From contig CAVTAV010000002.1 of the NCBI GenBank assembly GCA_963732795.1, positions 682,001 through 746,000 on the forward strand: a stretch of DNA of 64,000 bases, given 5' to 3'. Positions 37,531 through 44,937 of this stretch are shown in pieces (the stretch's first letter is position 1; the number at the start of each line of letters is the position of its first letter). The position numbers were made by a program, and so were the translations under genes. The notes under the pieces were generated by a model. The model was not told the DNA's origin. It made no database searches and saw only the letters and a program-made list of their open reading frames with translations. This stretch comes from CAVTAV01 sp963732795. Lineage in GTDB: Bacteria; Pseudomonadota; Alphaproteobacteria; CAVTAV01.

Positions 37531-38244
37531 TTAGGGTGTTTTTCGGCCCCGAAAACCGGTCGCGACGATATAGGCTTCGGCCGAATCCTGGCGGCTGGCG
37601 GGGGGCTTGGCGTGGCGGACGAAATCGAAATCGCGCTTGATCTGAGCGAGCAGTTGGTCCTCGGTGCCGCCTTTCAAAACCTTGGCGACGAAGGCCCCGC
37701 CGGGCTCCAGAATTTCCCGGGCGAAATCGAGCGCCGCCTCGCACAGCGCCATGATCCGGATGTGATCGGTCTGGCGGTGTCCGGTCGAGGGCGCGGCCAT
37801 GTCGCTCAAGACCACATCCGCACCGCCGCCGAGCGCTTTTCGCACCGCCTCCAGCGCGGCGTCGTCATAGATGTCGCCCTCGATCAGGGTGACATCGGGG
37901 ATCGGCTCGATCGGCGTGACGTCGAGCCCGACCACCTTGCCCTTGCCCTGCTTCGCCCCGACCCGCTCCGCCGCAATCTGGCACCAGCCGCCGGGCGCCG
38001 CGCCGAGATCGACCACCCGGGCGCCGGGTTTCAGGAAGTTGAAGCGGTCGTCCAGCCCGGCGAGCTTGAACGCCGCGCGGGAGCGATAGCCCTGTTCCCG
38101 GGCCGCCGCGACGAAGGGATCGTTCAACTGGCGCTGCAGCCATCGGGTCGAGGACGTCTTGCGGCCCCGCGCGGTCTTCACCCTTGTCGCAAGCTTGCGC
38201 GCCGGGCCGGGCCTGGGCCCGGAAGATCCTCTCGACTTCGCCAT
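37531..38244 (-). CDS. rlmE: 23S rRNA (uridine-2'-O)-methyltransferase
   Basis: RlmE/FtsJ methylates U2552 in the A-loop of 23S rRNA. The SAM motif VVDLGAAPGGWCQIA, LSDMAAPSTGH and FVAKVLKGG carry the K-D-K catalytic residues, and YRSRAAFKLAGLDD is the conserved N-terminal block. The N-terminal extension of about 30 basic residues (AKSRGSSGPRPGPARK) is typical of alphaproteobacterial forms. The length of 237 residues is normal. It starts 3 bases after the ppx stop, so the two are coupled. Confidence 0.92.
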   Translation of the reverse strand: MAKSRGSSGPRPGPARKLATRVKTARGRKTSSTRWLQRQLNDPFVAAAREQGYRSRAAFKLAGLDDRFNFLKPGARVVDLGAAPGGWCQIAAERVGAKQGKGKVVGLDVTPIEPIPDVTLIEGDIYDDAALEAVRKALGGGADVVLSDMAAPSTGHRQTDHIRIMALCEAALDFAREILEPGGAFVAKVLKGGTEDQLLAQIKRDFDFVRHAKPPASRQDSAEAYIVATGFRGRKTP

Positions 38245-38247
38245 GAT

Positions 38248-39336
38248 CTATTCGCCGGCCGCGCGGTCTTCGCGGGCCATGAGCTCCAAAAGCACGCCCT
38301 CGCGCAATCCCCGGTCGGCGACCTGAAGCCGGGCGAAAGGCCAAGTGCCGCAGACCCCCTCGAGGATGGCGCAGCCCGCGACGATGAGATCCGCCCGGTT
38401 CCAGCCGATGCAGGGTTGGCTCGCGCGTTGCTCCAGGGTCATGGAACGGAGCCGGCCGACCAGGGCGAAGAGCGAGGCCCGATCGATCCAGGCGCCGTCC
38501 ACCCGCTTGCGGTCGTAGCGCTTGAGCCCGAGATGGAGCCCGGCGAGCGTCGTCGCGGTGCCCGAGGTCGCGATGATCTGCACCTTGTCGCCGGCGATGA
38601 CGGCATCCAGTCGGTTGCCCGTTTGGAATTGCTCGAGCCGCTCACGCACGACATCGACCATGGCCTGGTAATCGAAATCGCTGATAACGCCGTTGGATTT
38701 GGCGTTTTCTCGCGAATTCCCGCCGTTAACGACCGGTTTTTCGAATTTCTCGGACAAAGTGACCACGCCGCAGGGCAAAGAGATCGAAGCCACGATGCCG
38801 CCGACCTTCTGGTCCTGGACCGACAGCAGGGTCACTTCCGTGCTGCCGCCGCCGATATCGAACACGATCGCCTTGTCGAAGCCCTTGAGGAACAGGCTTT
38901 CGCAGCCCGACACCGAAAGCTGGGATTCCTCCTCGGCCGTGATGATATCGAAATCGAGCCCGGTTTCGGCCCGCACCCGCTCGACGAATTCGCCGCAATT
39001 CACCGCCATGCGGCAGGCCTCGGTTGCCACGCAGCGCACTCGGCTGACGCCGCGCCGCTGCATCTTCTCGGTACAAACTTTGAGGGCCTCGATCGTGCGC
39101 GAGATGGCCGCGTCGCCCAGCCGGCCGGTCGACCCGAGCCCCTCGCCGAGCCGCACGATCTGGCTGAAGGAGTCGATCACCCGGAAGCCCGACCGCGTGG
39201 GCTTGGCGATCAGCATGCGGCAATTGTTGGTGCCGAGATCGATCGCGGCATAGACATGGCGCCACCGGCCCCGTTTCGGGCCGAAAGGGCTGGCGCGCCG
39301 CCATGGACCGGCGCTTCGAACGGACTTAGATGTCAA
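38248..39336 (-). CDS. ppx: Ppx/GppA family phosphatase
   Basis: A 362-residue ASKHA-fold enzyme of the exopolyphosphatase/guanosine pentaphosphatase family. The phosphate-binding loops are AIDLGTNNCRMLIA near residue 30 and VFDIGGGSTEVTLL near residue 150, and the acidic residue is in CVATEACRMAVN. It lacks the long C-terminal domain of E. coli Ppx, as is usual for the short alphaproteobacterial form found next to rlmE. The first 25 residues are basic and may be trimmed by an internal start. It is likely involved in polyphosphate or pppGpp turnover. Confidence 0.86.
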   Translation of the reverse strand: MTSKSVRSAGPWRRASPFGPKRGRWRHVYAAIDLGTNNCRMLIAKPTRSGFRVIDSFSQIVRLGEGLGSTGRLGDAAISRTIEALKVCTEKMQRRGVSRVRCVATEACRMAVNCGEFVERVRAETGLDFDIITAEEESQLSVSGCESLFLKGFDKAIVFDIGGGSTEVTLLSVQDQKVGGIVASISLPCGVVTLSEKFEKPVVNGGNSRENAKSNGVISDFDYQAMVDVVRERLEQFQTGNRLDAVIAGDKVQIIATSGTATTLAGLHLGLKRYDRKRVDGAWIDRASLFALVGRLRSMTLEQRASQPCIGWNRADLIVAGCAILEGVCGTWPFARLQVADRGLREGVLLELMAREDRAAGE

Positions 39337-39523
39337 GGTCGAGACCCGCGGTCTGACGTGTTCCTGTTTCGGTTAAGACTGTAACACCATTCCCCGGGAA
39401 TCGAACAGAGCACATCGAAGGATTGTTCGCGGGCTGGCCGGCTTCAAGTGATTGACAGCGCCGCCGTTCCGCCGCATTGTGCCGCCCGCCGCCGAAGGCC
39501 TTAGAGGCCGCCCGCGCCCGCGA

Positions 39524-39597
39524 TGGGGGATAGTTTAGCGGTAGAACTCTCGGCTCTGACCCGAGCAGCCCTGGTTCGAATCCAGGTCCCCCAGCCA
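39524..39597 (+). tRNA. tRNA-Gln (anticodon CTG)
   Basis: A full cloverleaf can be drawn. The acceptor stem is TGGGGGA with TCCCCCA, then discriminator G and an encoded CCA. The D-arm lies around AGTTTAGCGGTAGAAC, the anticodon stem is CTCGG/CCGAG with loop CTCTGAC, and the T-arm is CCTGG-TTCGAAT-CCAGG. Anticodon CTG reads CAG (Gln). Its last 17 bases form one end of a direct repeat that bounds the island downstream. Confidence 0.95.
39581..39597. repeat. Left attachment site (tRNA-Gln 3' end)
   Basis: TCCAGGTCCCCCAGCCA, the 3' side of the T-stem, the acceptor stem and CCA. It is identical to 42418-42434. The base before it differs (A here, G at the other copy), so the match is 17 bases. Confidence 0.85.
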
Positions 39598-39670
39598 CCG
39601 CAGCAAAAACCATTCTGGGACAAAGAGTTAGGCGCTTCAGCAACCATCGCTGAAAGGCCAAAGTCCCACA

Positions 39671-39930
39671 ATGAGTCCCACAAAATCCCACAAAGTCCCA
39701 CAAATCCCCCACCTGAAATGGAAGAACGGCACCTATCGATATCGGCGGCGGTTGCCCGGAAATGTCGGGGGGAGGTTGCAATCTCCCTCGACACCGATAG
39801 CCTTGAGGAAGCAATCGCACTCGCCAAGGAACTTGACCGCGTATCAAAGGCGCACATGATCATCCCGTTGGTTCGCGAGCTACAGGGACATGCCAACGCG
39901 AGGACCCTGTCCTTGGCTGTAGCGCTGAAG
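39671..39930 (+). pseudogene. Tyrosine recombinase (integrase) N-terminal remnant
   Basis: Starts 74 bases after the tRNA and in its direction, the usual place of a tRNA-targeting integrase. It reads KVPQIPHLKWKNGTYRYRRRLPGNVG, a common N-terminal pattern of alphaproteobacterial phage-type integrases (a Trp/Tyr-rich strand followed by Arg-Arg-Leu-Pro). After a change of frame in a run of six G's near 39770 it continues as EVAISLDTDSLEEAIALAKELDRV. Nothing downstream resembles the core-binding or catalytic R-H-R-Y domain; an unrelated gene begins at 40046. The gene is therefore truncated, not merely frame-broken. Confidence 0.65.
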
Positions 39931-40045
39931 TACGCGGTGGCAAGGTTGCCACGCCGTATGAGTGCGTTGAGTGAGCCCACAAGACGCCGCGACGACACAG
40001 TGCTAGCATCAAGTCTCCGCAGATCCCCAATGTGGAGGCAACGCC

Positions 40046-40699
40046 ATTTGCGGACGCTTCACAAACCTGATGACGTGGGCCGAGCTTCACGCCCGATACG
40101 AAGCGTTCTTGAATGCTCACCCACCTTCAAACCTTCAGCCCCGCTACAACATCGCGCCAACTCAACAAGCGCTCATAATCCGCAAGCGCGATGAAGGACG
40201 CGAGGCCGCCATGTGTCGCTTTGGGTTGATCCCCTCGTGGTCCAAGGGGCCAGACCCGAAGTTCACCAACTTCAACGCCAGGGCTGAGACCGTGGAGAAG
40301 GCCGCACCGTTCCGAAACGCCTTCAAGCGCCATCGGTGTCTAGTGCCCGCGTCGGGGTTCTATGAGTGGCGCAAGGAAGGCGAGACGAAGCAGCCGTACT
40401 ACTTCTATTCAGCGAAGGGGCCCGCGTTCACCTTCGCGGGCCTATGGGATAGCTGGAAGGGGCCGGAAGGCGACGTGGAGTCCTTCGCCATCATCACCAC
40501 GGACGCCAACGAAGCCATGCGTCCTTATCACGACCGAATGCCGGTGATCTTGGGGGCTGACACGTGGGAGTTCTGGTTGGCGCAAGGTGGCAAGGAGCTA
40601 TTGCGGCCTTGCCCCAATGACGCACTGGAAGTCCGGCGGGTGTCTAAGCGAGTCAACAGTCCGGCTCAGGATGACGCGGGGCTTATTGAGGCGGCTTAG
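40046..40699 (+). CDS. SRAP (YedK/HMCES-like) abasic-site protein, ATT start
   Basis: SRAP proteins cross-link to abasic sites in single-stranded DNA through the N-terminal Cys2. The frame reads ICGRFTNLMTWAELH, so the family Met-Cys-Gly-Arg-Phe is present only if the ATT at 40046 is the start. GGAGG lies 7 bases upstream at 40034-40038, and an in-frame stop precedes it. Other active-site residues are visible: Asn in NFNARAET, Glu in GFYEWRKEG, His in YHDRMPVIL. Starting at the later ATG (40070) would lose the Cys. ATT starts are rare (infC is the known case); an ATG-to-ATT sequence error is the alternative. Confidence 0.83.
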   Translation: MCGRFTNLMTWAELHARYEAFLNAHPPSNLQPRYNIAPTQQALIIRKRDEGREAAMCRFGLIPSWSKGPDPKFTNFNARAETVEKAAPFRNAFKRHRCLVPASGFYEWRKEGETKQPYYFYSAKGPAFTFAGLWDSWKGPEGDVESFAIITTDANEAMRPYHDRMPVILGADTWEFWLAQGGKELLRPCPNDALEVRRVSKRVNSPAQDDAGLIEAA

Positions 40700-40762
40700 G
40701 CGAAAACCTATGCTCAGGGGTGACCTCGCGATTTGTCCGGATGATCTGTGACCTGCTGTGAT

Positions 40763-41362
40763 CTATCTGTTGCCTTGCGGAGCGATTGCACCAAAGTTTG
40801 TCCCAACCGACAGCCACACGCTTGGGGCAAACAGTTGATCGCTATCAAGTTCTTTGATCTTGCGGCTGTCCACACTCATGAAGCCCAGAAGACCAAGTGA
40901 GGGCGAATAAAAGGCCTCGTATCGACTGTGACCGATGCGCCTGACTGTTTCAGGCGTCGCGTCGGCCCGAATTTGAAAAATTTCGACCGACCTCTGGGCA
41001 CCCAAGAACTCTGGCGAGAGCGTGCGTTCGATCACGAAGTCATAGCCTCTTAACTGCCATCGTTGACCAGTCGCGAGTTGAGATTTTGGGGCCGCAAAAG
41101 CAATCGTATAGTCGGAGAATAGGCAAACGTAGTCAGACGTCTTTTCGCAAATATACGCTGATGGTGAAATGTCTGATCCCCACATTCGGAGTAACGCGTT
41201 GTTTCCTCCGATGATCGGCTCGTCGGTCGCTACGAGGTCGAATCCGCTGCCCGGGTACAGGAGCCTCACAAAGCTTGCTTGCGACTTGCTGGCCGCCATA
41301 GCCGCCATATTCAACGGTATCGAGATCACAACCAAAACGCTGAACAATAGACTGGCCTTCAT
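40763..41362 (-). CDS. Hypothetical secreted protein
   Basis: I do not recognise this 199-residue protein. A signal peptide is clear at residues 1-24 (LLFSVLVVISIPLNMAAMAAS). The mature part has two cysteines (YICEKTSDYVCLF) that could pair, beta-type segments such as RWQLRGYDFVIERTL, and no recognisable motif. Base composition is lower in GC than in the flanking housekeeping genes. It is convergent with the SRAP gene and probably part of the island cargo. Confidence 0.6.
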   Translation of the reverse strand: MKASLLFSVLVVISIPLNMAAMAASKSQASFVRLLYPGSGFDLVATDEPIIGGNNALLRMWGSDISPSAYICEKTSDYVCLFSDYTIAFAAPKSQLATGQRWQLRGYDFVIERTLSPEFLGAQRSVEIFQIRADATPETVRRIGHSRYEAFYSPSLGLLGFMSVDSRKIKELDSDQLFAPSVWLSVGTNFGAIAPQGNR

Positions 41363-41462
41363 CGTACAACGCCCTCACCCGCGCCAAATCAAGCGGAAAA
41401 GATCGGACCCGCTGATCGTGCCTTCTGAATGATGGATTTCCATGTAGAGCCCCCCGCGCTCC

Positions 41463-41675
41463 CTATTGAGGCCATATTGCCTCGAATACAGCAGCGAGGC
41501 GCGCGCCGGCTTGGACGATCCGAACTCTTTGCTCTGCGTGCTGATAGGTCAAGTAAGCGTGGCGGTCTTCCACCAACGTGGAACGGAGTTCTCGCCGCAC
41601 GCGCCTGAGCACCGGCCTTTTCTTAGCGTAGGCGGCTTCGAGTGTAGACGTCGGCTTGGCCGTGCGCGTCACCAT
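41463..41675 (-). CDS. Small basic protein coupled to the HEPN gene
   Basis: A 70-residue protein reading MVTRTAKPTSTLEAAYAKKR, then RRVRRELRSTLVEDRHAYLTY, ending VFEAIWPQ. It is highly basic in the first half and helical in the second. I know no family for it. The start ATG overlaps the stop of the HEPN gene (ATGGTGA), so translation is coupled and both proteins are probably made together. This layout, a nuclease-like gene followed by a very small overlapping gene, is typical of toxin-antitoxin or defence pairs, but no function is shown. Confidence 0.6.
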   Translation of the reverse strand: MVTRTAKPTSTLEAAYAKKRPVLRRVRRELRSTLVEDRHAYLTYQHAEQRVRIVQAGARLAAVFEAIWPQ

Positions 41676-42217
41676 GTGGGCCTCGCATTGCCTTGTCGTT
41701 CAATGTGATCGGCCACCAACGTTTCGAAACGTTCGGCGAATTTCTCGATTGTCGTCGTCCAAGACCTGAGCGTTGCTAGCCTAACTGTAGGACGACGACC
41801 GTGCGCGATCTGCCCGCGCGTTTCTAGCAAGTCATTATATTTTCGCCTAAATCTGTCGTTAGGCATCTTACGCCATCGGATAGCATGGAAGGGATGATTC
41901 ATCCCGATACTGAAATACATAACCGTCACTTTATGTAGAGACGGATGATTGAGGCGCTTGGTGGTCGCCCCGAAGAGCCGGTCTAATTCGTCCTGTGTTG
42001 CGGTCGGATACACAAGCGGGGCAGCCTCTTCAAACAGGTCCTCAAGAAACTGTTCGGTAGCCGCGCTAAGCAACACTACAGCACTTCGCGTAATGGCCTG
42101 TCCTTGCCGCTGTTTCGGTCTACCTTTTCCGCCACCCGTTAGGGCTACGTGTCCCAAGATGATTTCATGCACGTCGGCTAATGAGTGGGCGAGCTTCTCG
42201 CGAGCATCTGAAGGCAT
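41669..42217 (-). CDS. HEPN domain protein, RiboL-PSP type
   Basis: A 182-residue all-helical protein. The segment AITRSAVVLLSAATEQFLEDLFEE (about 41-64) is the first long helix of the RiboL-PSP-HEPN type. The ribonuclease-like signature R-x4-H is RGQIAH at residues 134-139, followed by GRRP. HEPN proteins are metal-independent RNases or their scaffolds in toxin-antitoxin, abortive infection and CRISPR systems. It is transcribed toward the small basic gene with a 7-base overlap. Whether it is catalytic is unknown; the Arg and His are both present. It is the most likely functional cargo of the island. Confidence 0.7.
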   Translation of the reverse strand: MPSDAREKLAHSLADVHEIILGHVALTGGGKGRPKQRQGQAITRSAVVLLSAATEQFLEDLFEEAAPLVYPTATQDELDRLFGATTKRLNHPSLHKVTVMYFSIGMNHPFHAIRWRKMPNDRFRRKYNDLLETRGQIAHGRRPTVRLATLRSWTTTIEKFAERFETLVADHIERQGNARPTW

Positions 42218-42318
42218 GTCTTCATCCCCCCGTGCTTGTTCACATCAAACGAAGGTACTAAGGCGTATAGGGGAGCAACAATAGGCTAAAAGGTTGTAAA
42301 GGAGATGAAAAAGTACAC

Positions 42319-42363
42319 GCAGGCGGCTAGATTCTAGGTGACAAATCTAGGGGAACCGCCTGC
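42319..42363. repeat. Bulged long hairpin beside the right attachment site
   Basis: The outer stem GCAGGCGG/CCGCCTGC (8 bases) and the inner stem CTAGATT/AATCTAG (7 bases) are stacked with a 5-base bulge (GGGAA) on one side and a 10-base loop. It lies 54 bases from the right repeat. It could be a terminator, a recombinase arm site or a folded single-strand recombination site. Confidence 0.6.
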
Positions 42364-42417
42364 CGTAAGTCATTGACTTTAATGATTTCTTGGACTTAGG
42401 CTAGATAAATCTTCGGG

Positions 42418-42434
42418 TCCAGGTCCCCCAGCCA
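42418..42434. repeat. Right attachment site (direct repeat of tRNA-Gln end)
   Basis: An exact 17-base copy of the tRNA-Gln 3' end, in the same orientation and not part of a second tRNA: the bases upstream cannot form the 5' half of one. It marks the right edge of the island. Confidence 0.85.
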
Positions 42435-42514
42435 AGTTCCCGAGCACGGCGAGCATTGGTTTCTCGCCTTAATCGTGTACAGTATGGACCTTCGTGCCAC
42501 CGGGGTGAGGGCAC

Positions 42515-42973
42515 ATGAGGGACTTCTTTTCCGAACTGAGGCGACGGAACGTATTCCGGGTGGGGCTTACTTACCTGGTCGTGGCCTGGCTCGTGGTGCA
42601 GGTCGTCAATAACCTGGTACCGCTGCTCGGCGTGCCCGTGTGGACGGGCAAGGCCATACTCCTTGCCCTGATCGCCGGATTTCCGATCGCGCTCATTCTG
42701 GCTTGGGCCTACGAGCTGACGCCCGACGGGATCAAGCGCAGCGCCGCCGTGTCCGGCGACCCCGCGTCGAAAGGGGGTTTCGGCCGGAAATGGGACTTCG
42801 TCATCATCGCCGGGCTCGTAGTCGCGCTCGGCTATTTCGTTTGGCAACGGCAATCCGCCGCACCGCCGCCCGTGGAAACCGCGAGAGCGGCGTTCGTTGG
42901 TCGCTCCCAAACCACGAACCACCGGCGGTCCACGGATGACGTGGCGACAATACGAATCAAGGTAGAGGTATGA
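42515..42973 (+). CDS. Truncated membrane-domain protein (TolB/TPR or cyclase family N-terminus)
   Basis: A 152-residue protein. MRDFFSELRRRNVFRVGLTY, PLLGVPVWTGKAILLALIAGFPIAL and AWAYELTPDGIKRS match the N-terminal membrane domain of a large proteobacterial family that normally continues into TolB-like propeller, TPR or adenylate cyclase regions of several hundred residues. Here a second hydrophobic segment (KWDFVIIAGLVVALGYFVWQ) is followed by only about 40 unrelated residues. It is thus either a genuine short form or the remnant of a longer gene. It sits 80 bases outside the right attachment site. Confidence 0.6.
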   Translation: MRDFFSELRRRNVFRVGLTYLVVAWLVVQVVNNLVPLLGVPVWTGKAILLALIAGFPIALILAWAYELTPDGIKRSAAVSGDPASKGGFGRKWDFVIIAGLVVALGYFVWQRQSAAPPPVETARAAFVGRSQTTNHRRSTDDVATIRIKVEV

Positions 42974-42980
42974 TTGAGTC

Positions 42981-43916
42981 ATGGAGCCCCGCATCCAATC
43001 CTATGCCATTATCATCGGCGCGATGAAATCGGGGACGACTAGCCTCTTCGAATATCTTGCGCAACACCCTGAAATCTGCCCGTGCGCCTCGAAGGAGCCG
43101 CGGTTCTTTGCGTTTGAGGAGGTCTGGCGCAAAGGCCTCTCTTTTTATGAGGGGCTCTTCGAATTCGACAACCGCCGTCATAAATGGGCTCTAGAAGCGT
43201 CCACATACTACACCAAGCGGCCGGCAATCGACGGTGTCATCGAACGGATGAAGCAGATGCCCTCTGCGCAATTCCGTTTCATTTACATTATGCGACATCC
43301 GCTAAGACGTATCGAGTTACAGATCCGCTGGACCGCATATTGGAAGCATGACGATGAACGGCTCAGACTAGAAAGAAATCGGACCGACTGGTCCTTGAAT
43401 GGCGGAATTTCTCAACACGCTGTCGATTTGTCGCGGTACGCTTATCAGCTCGAACCGTATGTCGACGCATTCGGCCGGAACAGCATCTACCTGACGACTT
43501 TGGAACAGCTTCAGGCCGATCCGGGTTCCATAATTTCAAACATCTTGGAATTCCTGGGCGTGTTCCCGTACCAAGTCGACACCAGAAAGAAGTTGAACAC
43601 ACGCGACGAGATTCGGACGTCCCGGCGGCTCTTTGATCGGATGCGAGGAATTCGTGCACTGAAGTCGGCCTATCAGACTTTCCTGCCGACCAATATCCGT
43701 TTCAAGATCTGGAAAGCTCTTTCCATCCCGGCATCTGCATACGGACGATTTACGATGACTCCCCAAGAAGAAGAGGCCATCCTACGTGAGCTCAAAGATG
43801 ACCTAAGTGTTTTGTCGGAAAAATACGACATCGATGTCGAAGGTTTGTGGGGCATCGCGCTCGGTCAGGCCAAAACCAGTTTGAGGCTCAAGCCTACTGC
43901 CTTTACGGCGCCTTAA
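42981..43916 (+). CDS. Sulfotransferase family protein
   Basis: A 311-residue PAPS-dependent sulfotransferase-like protein. The 5'-phosphosulfate loop is IIGAMKSGTTSLFEYL near residue 11, followed by KEPRFF. The 3'-phosphate motif is RHPLRRIELQ near residue 105; the canonical form has Asp/Asn after the Arg and a Ser near the end, so two usual residues are replaced here. The C-terminal helical part is TPQEEEAILRELKDD. It probably sulfates a glycan or lipid if active. The DNA is less GC-rich than the next gene, consistent with acquisition. Confidence 0.78.
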   Translation: MEPRIQSYAIIIGAMKSGTTSLFEYLAQHPEICPCASKEPRFFAFEEVWRKGLSFYEGLFEFDNRRHKWALEASTYYTKRPAIDGVIERMKQMPSAQFRFIYIMRHPLRRIELQIRWTAYWKHDDERLRLERNRTDWSLNGGISQHAVDLSRYAYQLEPYVDAFGRNSIYLTTLEQLQADPGSIISNILEFLGVFPYQVDTRKKLNTRDEIRTSRRLFDRMRGIRALKSAYQTFLPTNIRFKIWKALSIPASAYGRFTMTPQEEEAILRELKDDLSVLSEKYDIDVEGLWGIALGQAKTSLRLKPTAFTAP

Positions 43917-43987
43917 GACCACACGGACAGACTTTGAGTTGGTCTAGCGCCATCAAAGCGCGGGCATTCGGTGTGTCCATCCAGCTC

Positions 43988-44860
43988 ATGACAATCAATC
44001 AGTCCGCCCACCCCTCGGAGCGCTTAGGCCGCGCGCCGGGCGACCGCCTGCCCCTGGCGATTCTGCTCGGCATGGCGGCAATCGCCTTCGCGGGGAACAT
44101 CTGGGCGGGCATCCCGTGGCAGCGCGTATGGGTGCCGATCGTTCCGATCGGGCTGTTGACCGGCGCGCTGGCGATCGGCCGCACCGGCCGCAGCCGCCCC
44201 CTGGCGGAGACGGCGTTCTATGCCGGGCTGTGGATGGCGCTGATGGTGGTCGGGATTCAGCTGACCTATCTCGGCAATGCGATGGCCTTTCCGCTGCGCG
44301 ACGCGGCGTTCGAACAGGCCGATCTGGTCCTGGGATTCCATTGGCTGGCCTGGGTTCGTTTCGTCGACGCTCATCATTGGCTCTCGGTCCTGCAATGGCT
44401 CGTCTACGAGACCAACGTGATGCAGCCGTTCGTCTGCGTCGGCGTCTTCGTGGCGCTCGGCCGGCGTGACCGGAATGCCGAGCTGCTGACCGCGATGCTG
44501 ATCGGGCTTGCAGTAACGATCCTGGTCTCGTCGGCGCTCCCGGCGCTCGGGCCGGCCGAGGCCCATGGCATCGAGACGACCTTCGTGCCGATCATCCGGG
44601 CTTTGCGCGCGGGGACGATCCCGCCGCTCCCTTATGAGGGGATCGTCAGCTTCCCGTCGTTCCACACCGTGATGGCGATCCTCTTCGCCTATGCCCATCG
44701 CGGCCTACGGCGGACCTTCCTGCCCTTTCTGGCGCTCAATGGGATGATGCTGTTCACCATCCCCTATTGCGGCCAGCACTACCTGATCGACGTCGTTGGC
44801 GGCGCGCTGGTCGCGGGATTTGCGATCGCGGCGACGCGGCGCTTGCTCCGTCCGGCGTGA
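43988..44860 (+). CDS. PAP2-superfamily membrane phosphatase
   Basis: A 290-residue inner membrane protein with about seven spans. The phosphatase motifs are split in the usual way: FPSFHTVMAILFAYAH (the SxxH motif with the catalytic His) near residue 224, and YCGQHYLIDVVGG (His-x5-Asp-type motif) near 260. Such proteins act on lipid phosphates or transfer phospho-inositol or phosphosugar head groups. The ATG at 43988 gives a short N-terminus before the first span. It follows the sulfotransferase by 71 bases, and the pair could modify the same envelope molecule. Confidence 0.8.
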   Translation: MTINQSAHPSERLGRAPGDRLPLAILLGMAAIAFAGNIWAGIPWQRVWVPIVPIGLLTGALAIGRTGRSRPLAETAFYAGLWMALMVVGIQLTYLGNAMAFPLRDAAFEQADLVLGFHWLAWVRFVDAHHWLSVLQWLVYETNVMQPFVCVGVFVALGRRDRNAELLTAMLIGLAVTILVSSALPALGPAEAHGIETTFVPIIRALRAGTIPPLPYEGIVSFPSFHTVMAILFAYAHRGLRRTFLPFLALNGMMLFTIPYCGQHYLIDVVGGALVAGFAIAATRRLLRPA

Positions 44861-44937
44861 CGGCGTGCCGGGGTTGTCTCCCCGGCCGATGTGCCACAAG
44901 ATATCGAGACGCTGGGCGCAGGAGGCGGCGGGGGCCA

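Larger units (their letters stand above)
39598..42434 (+). mobile_element. Small tRNA-Gln-associated integrative island (decayed)
   Basis: About 2.8 kb between two exact copies of the 17-base tRNA 3' end. It holds an integrase N-terminal remnant next to the tRNA, an SRAP protein, a secreted protein on the other strand, a HEPN protein with a small overlapping gene, and a bulged hairpin beside the right repeat. Gene density is lower, and the DNA is less GC-rich than the flanks. These are the hallmarks of site-specific integration into a tRNA gene. The lack of an integrase catalytic domain means it cannot move by itself. Confidence 0.8.

Noticed and set aside
37363..39384. Open frame of 673 codons antisense to guaB, rlmE and ppx
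   Set aside because: It crosses three real genes and gives a low-complexity Arg/Asp/Ala-rich peptide; a compositional shadow.
42418..42434. A second tRNA-Gln gene at the right repeat
   Set aside because: Only the 3' end is present; upstream bases do not form acceptor 5' strand, D-arm or anticodon arm.
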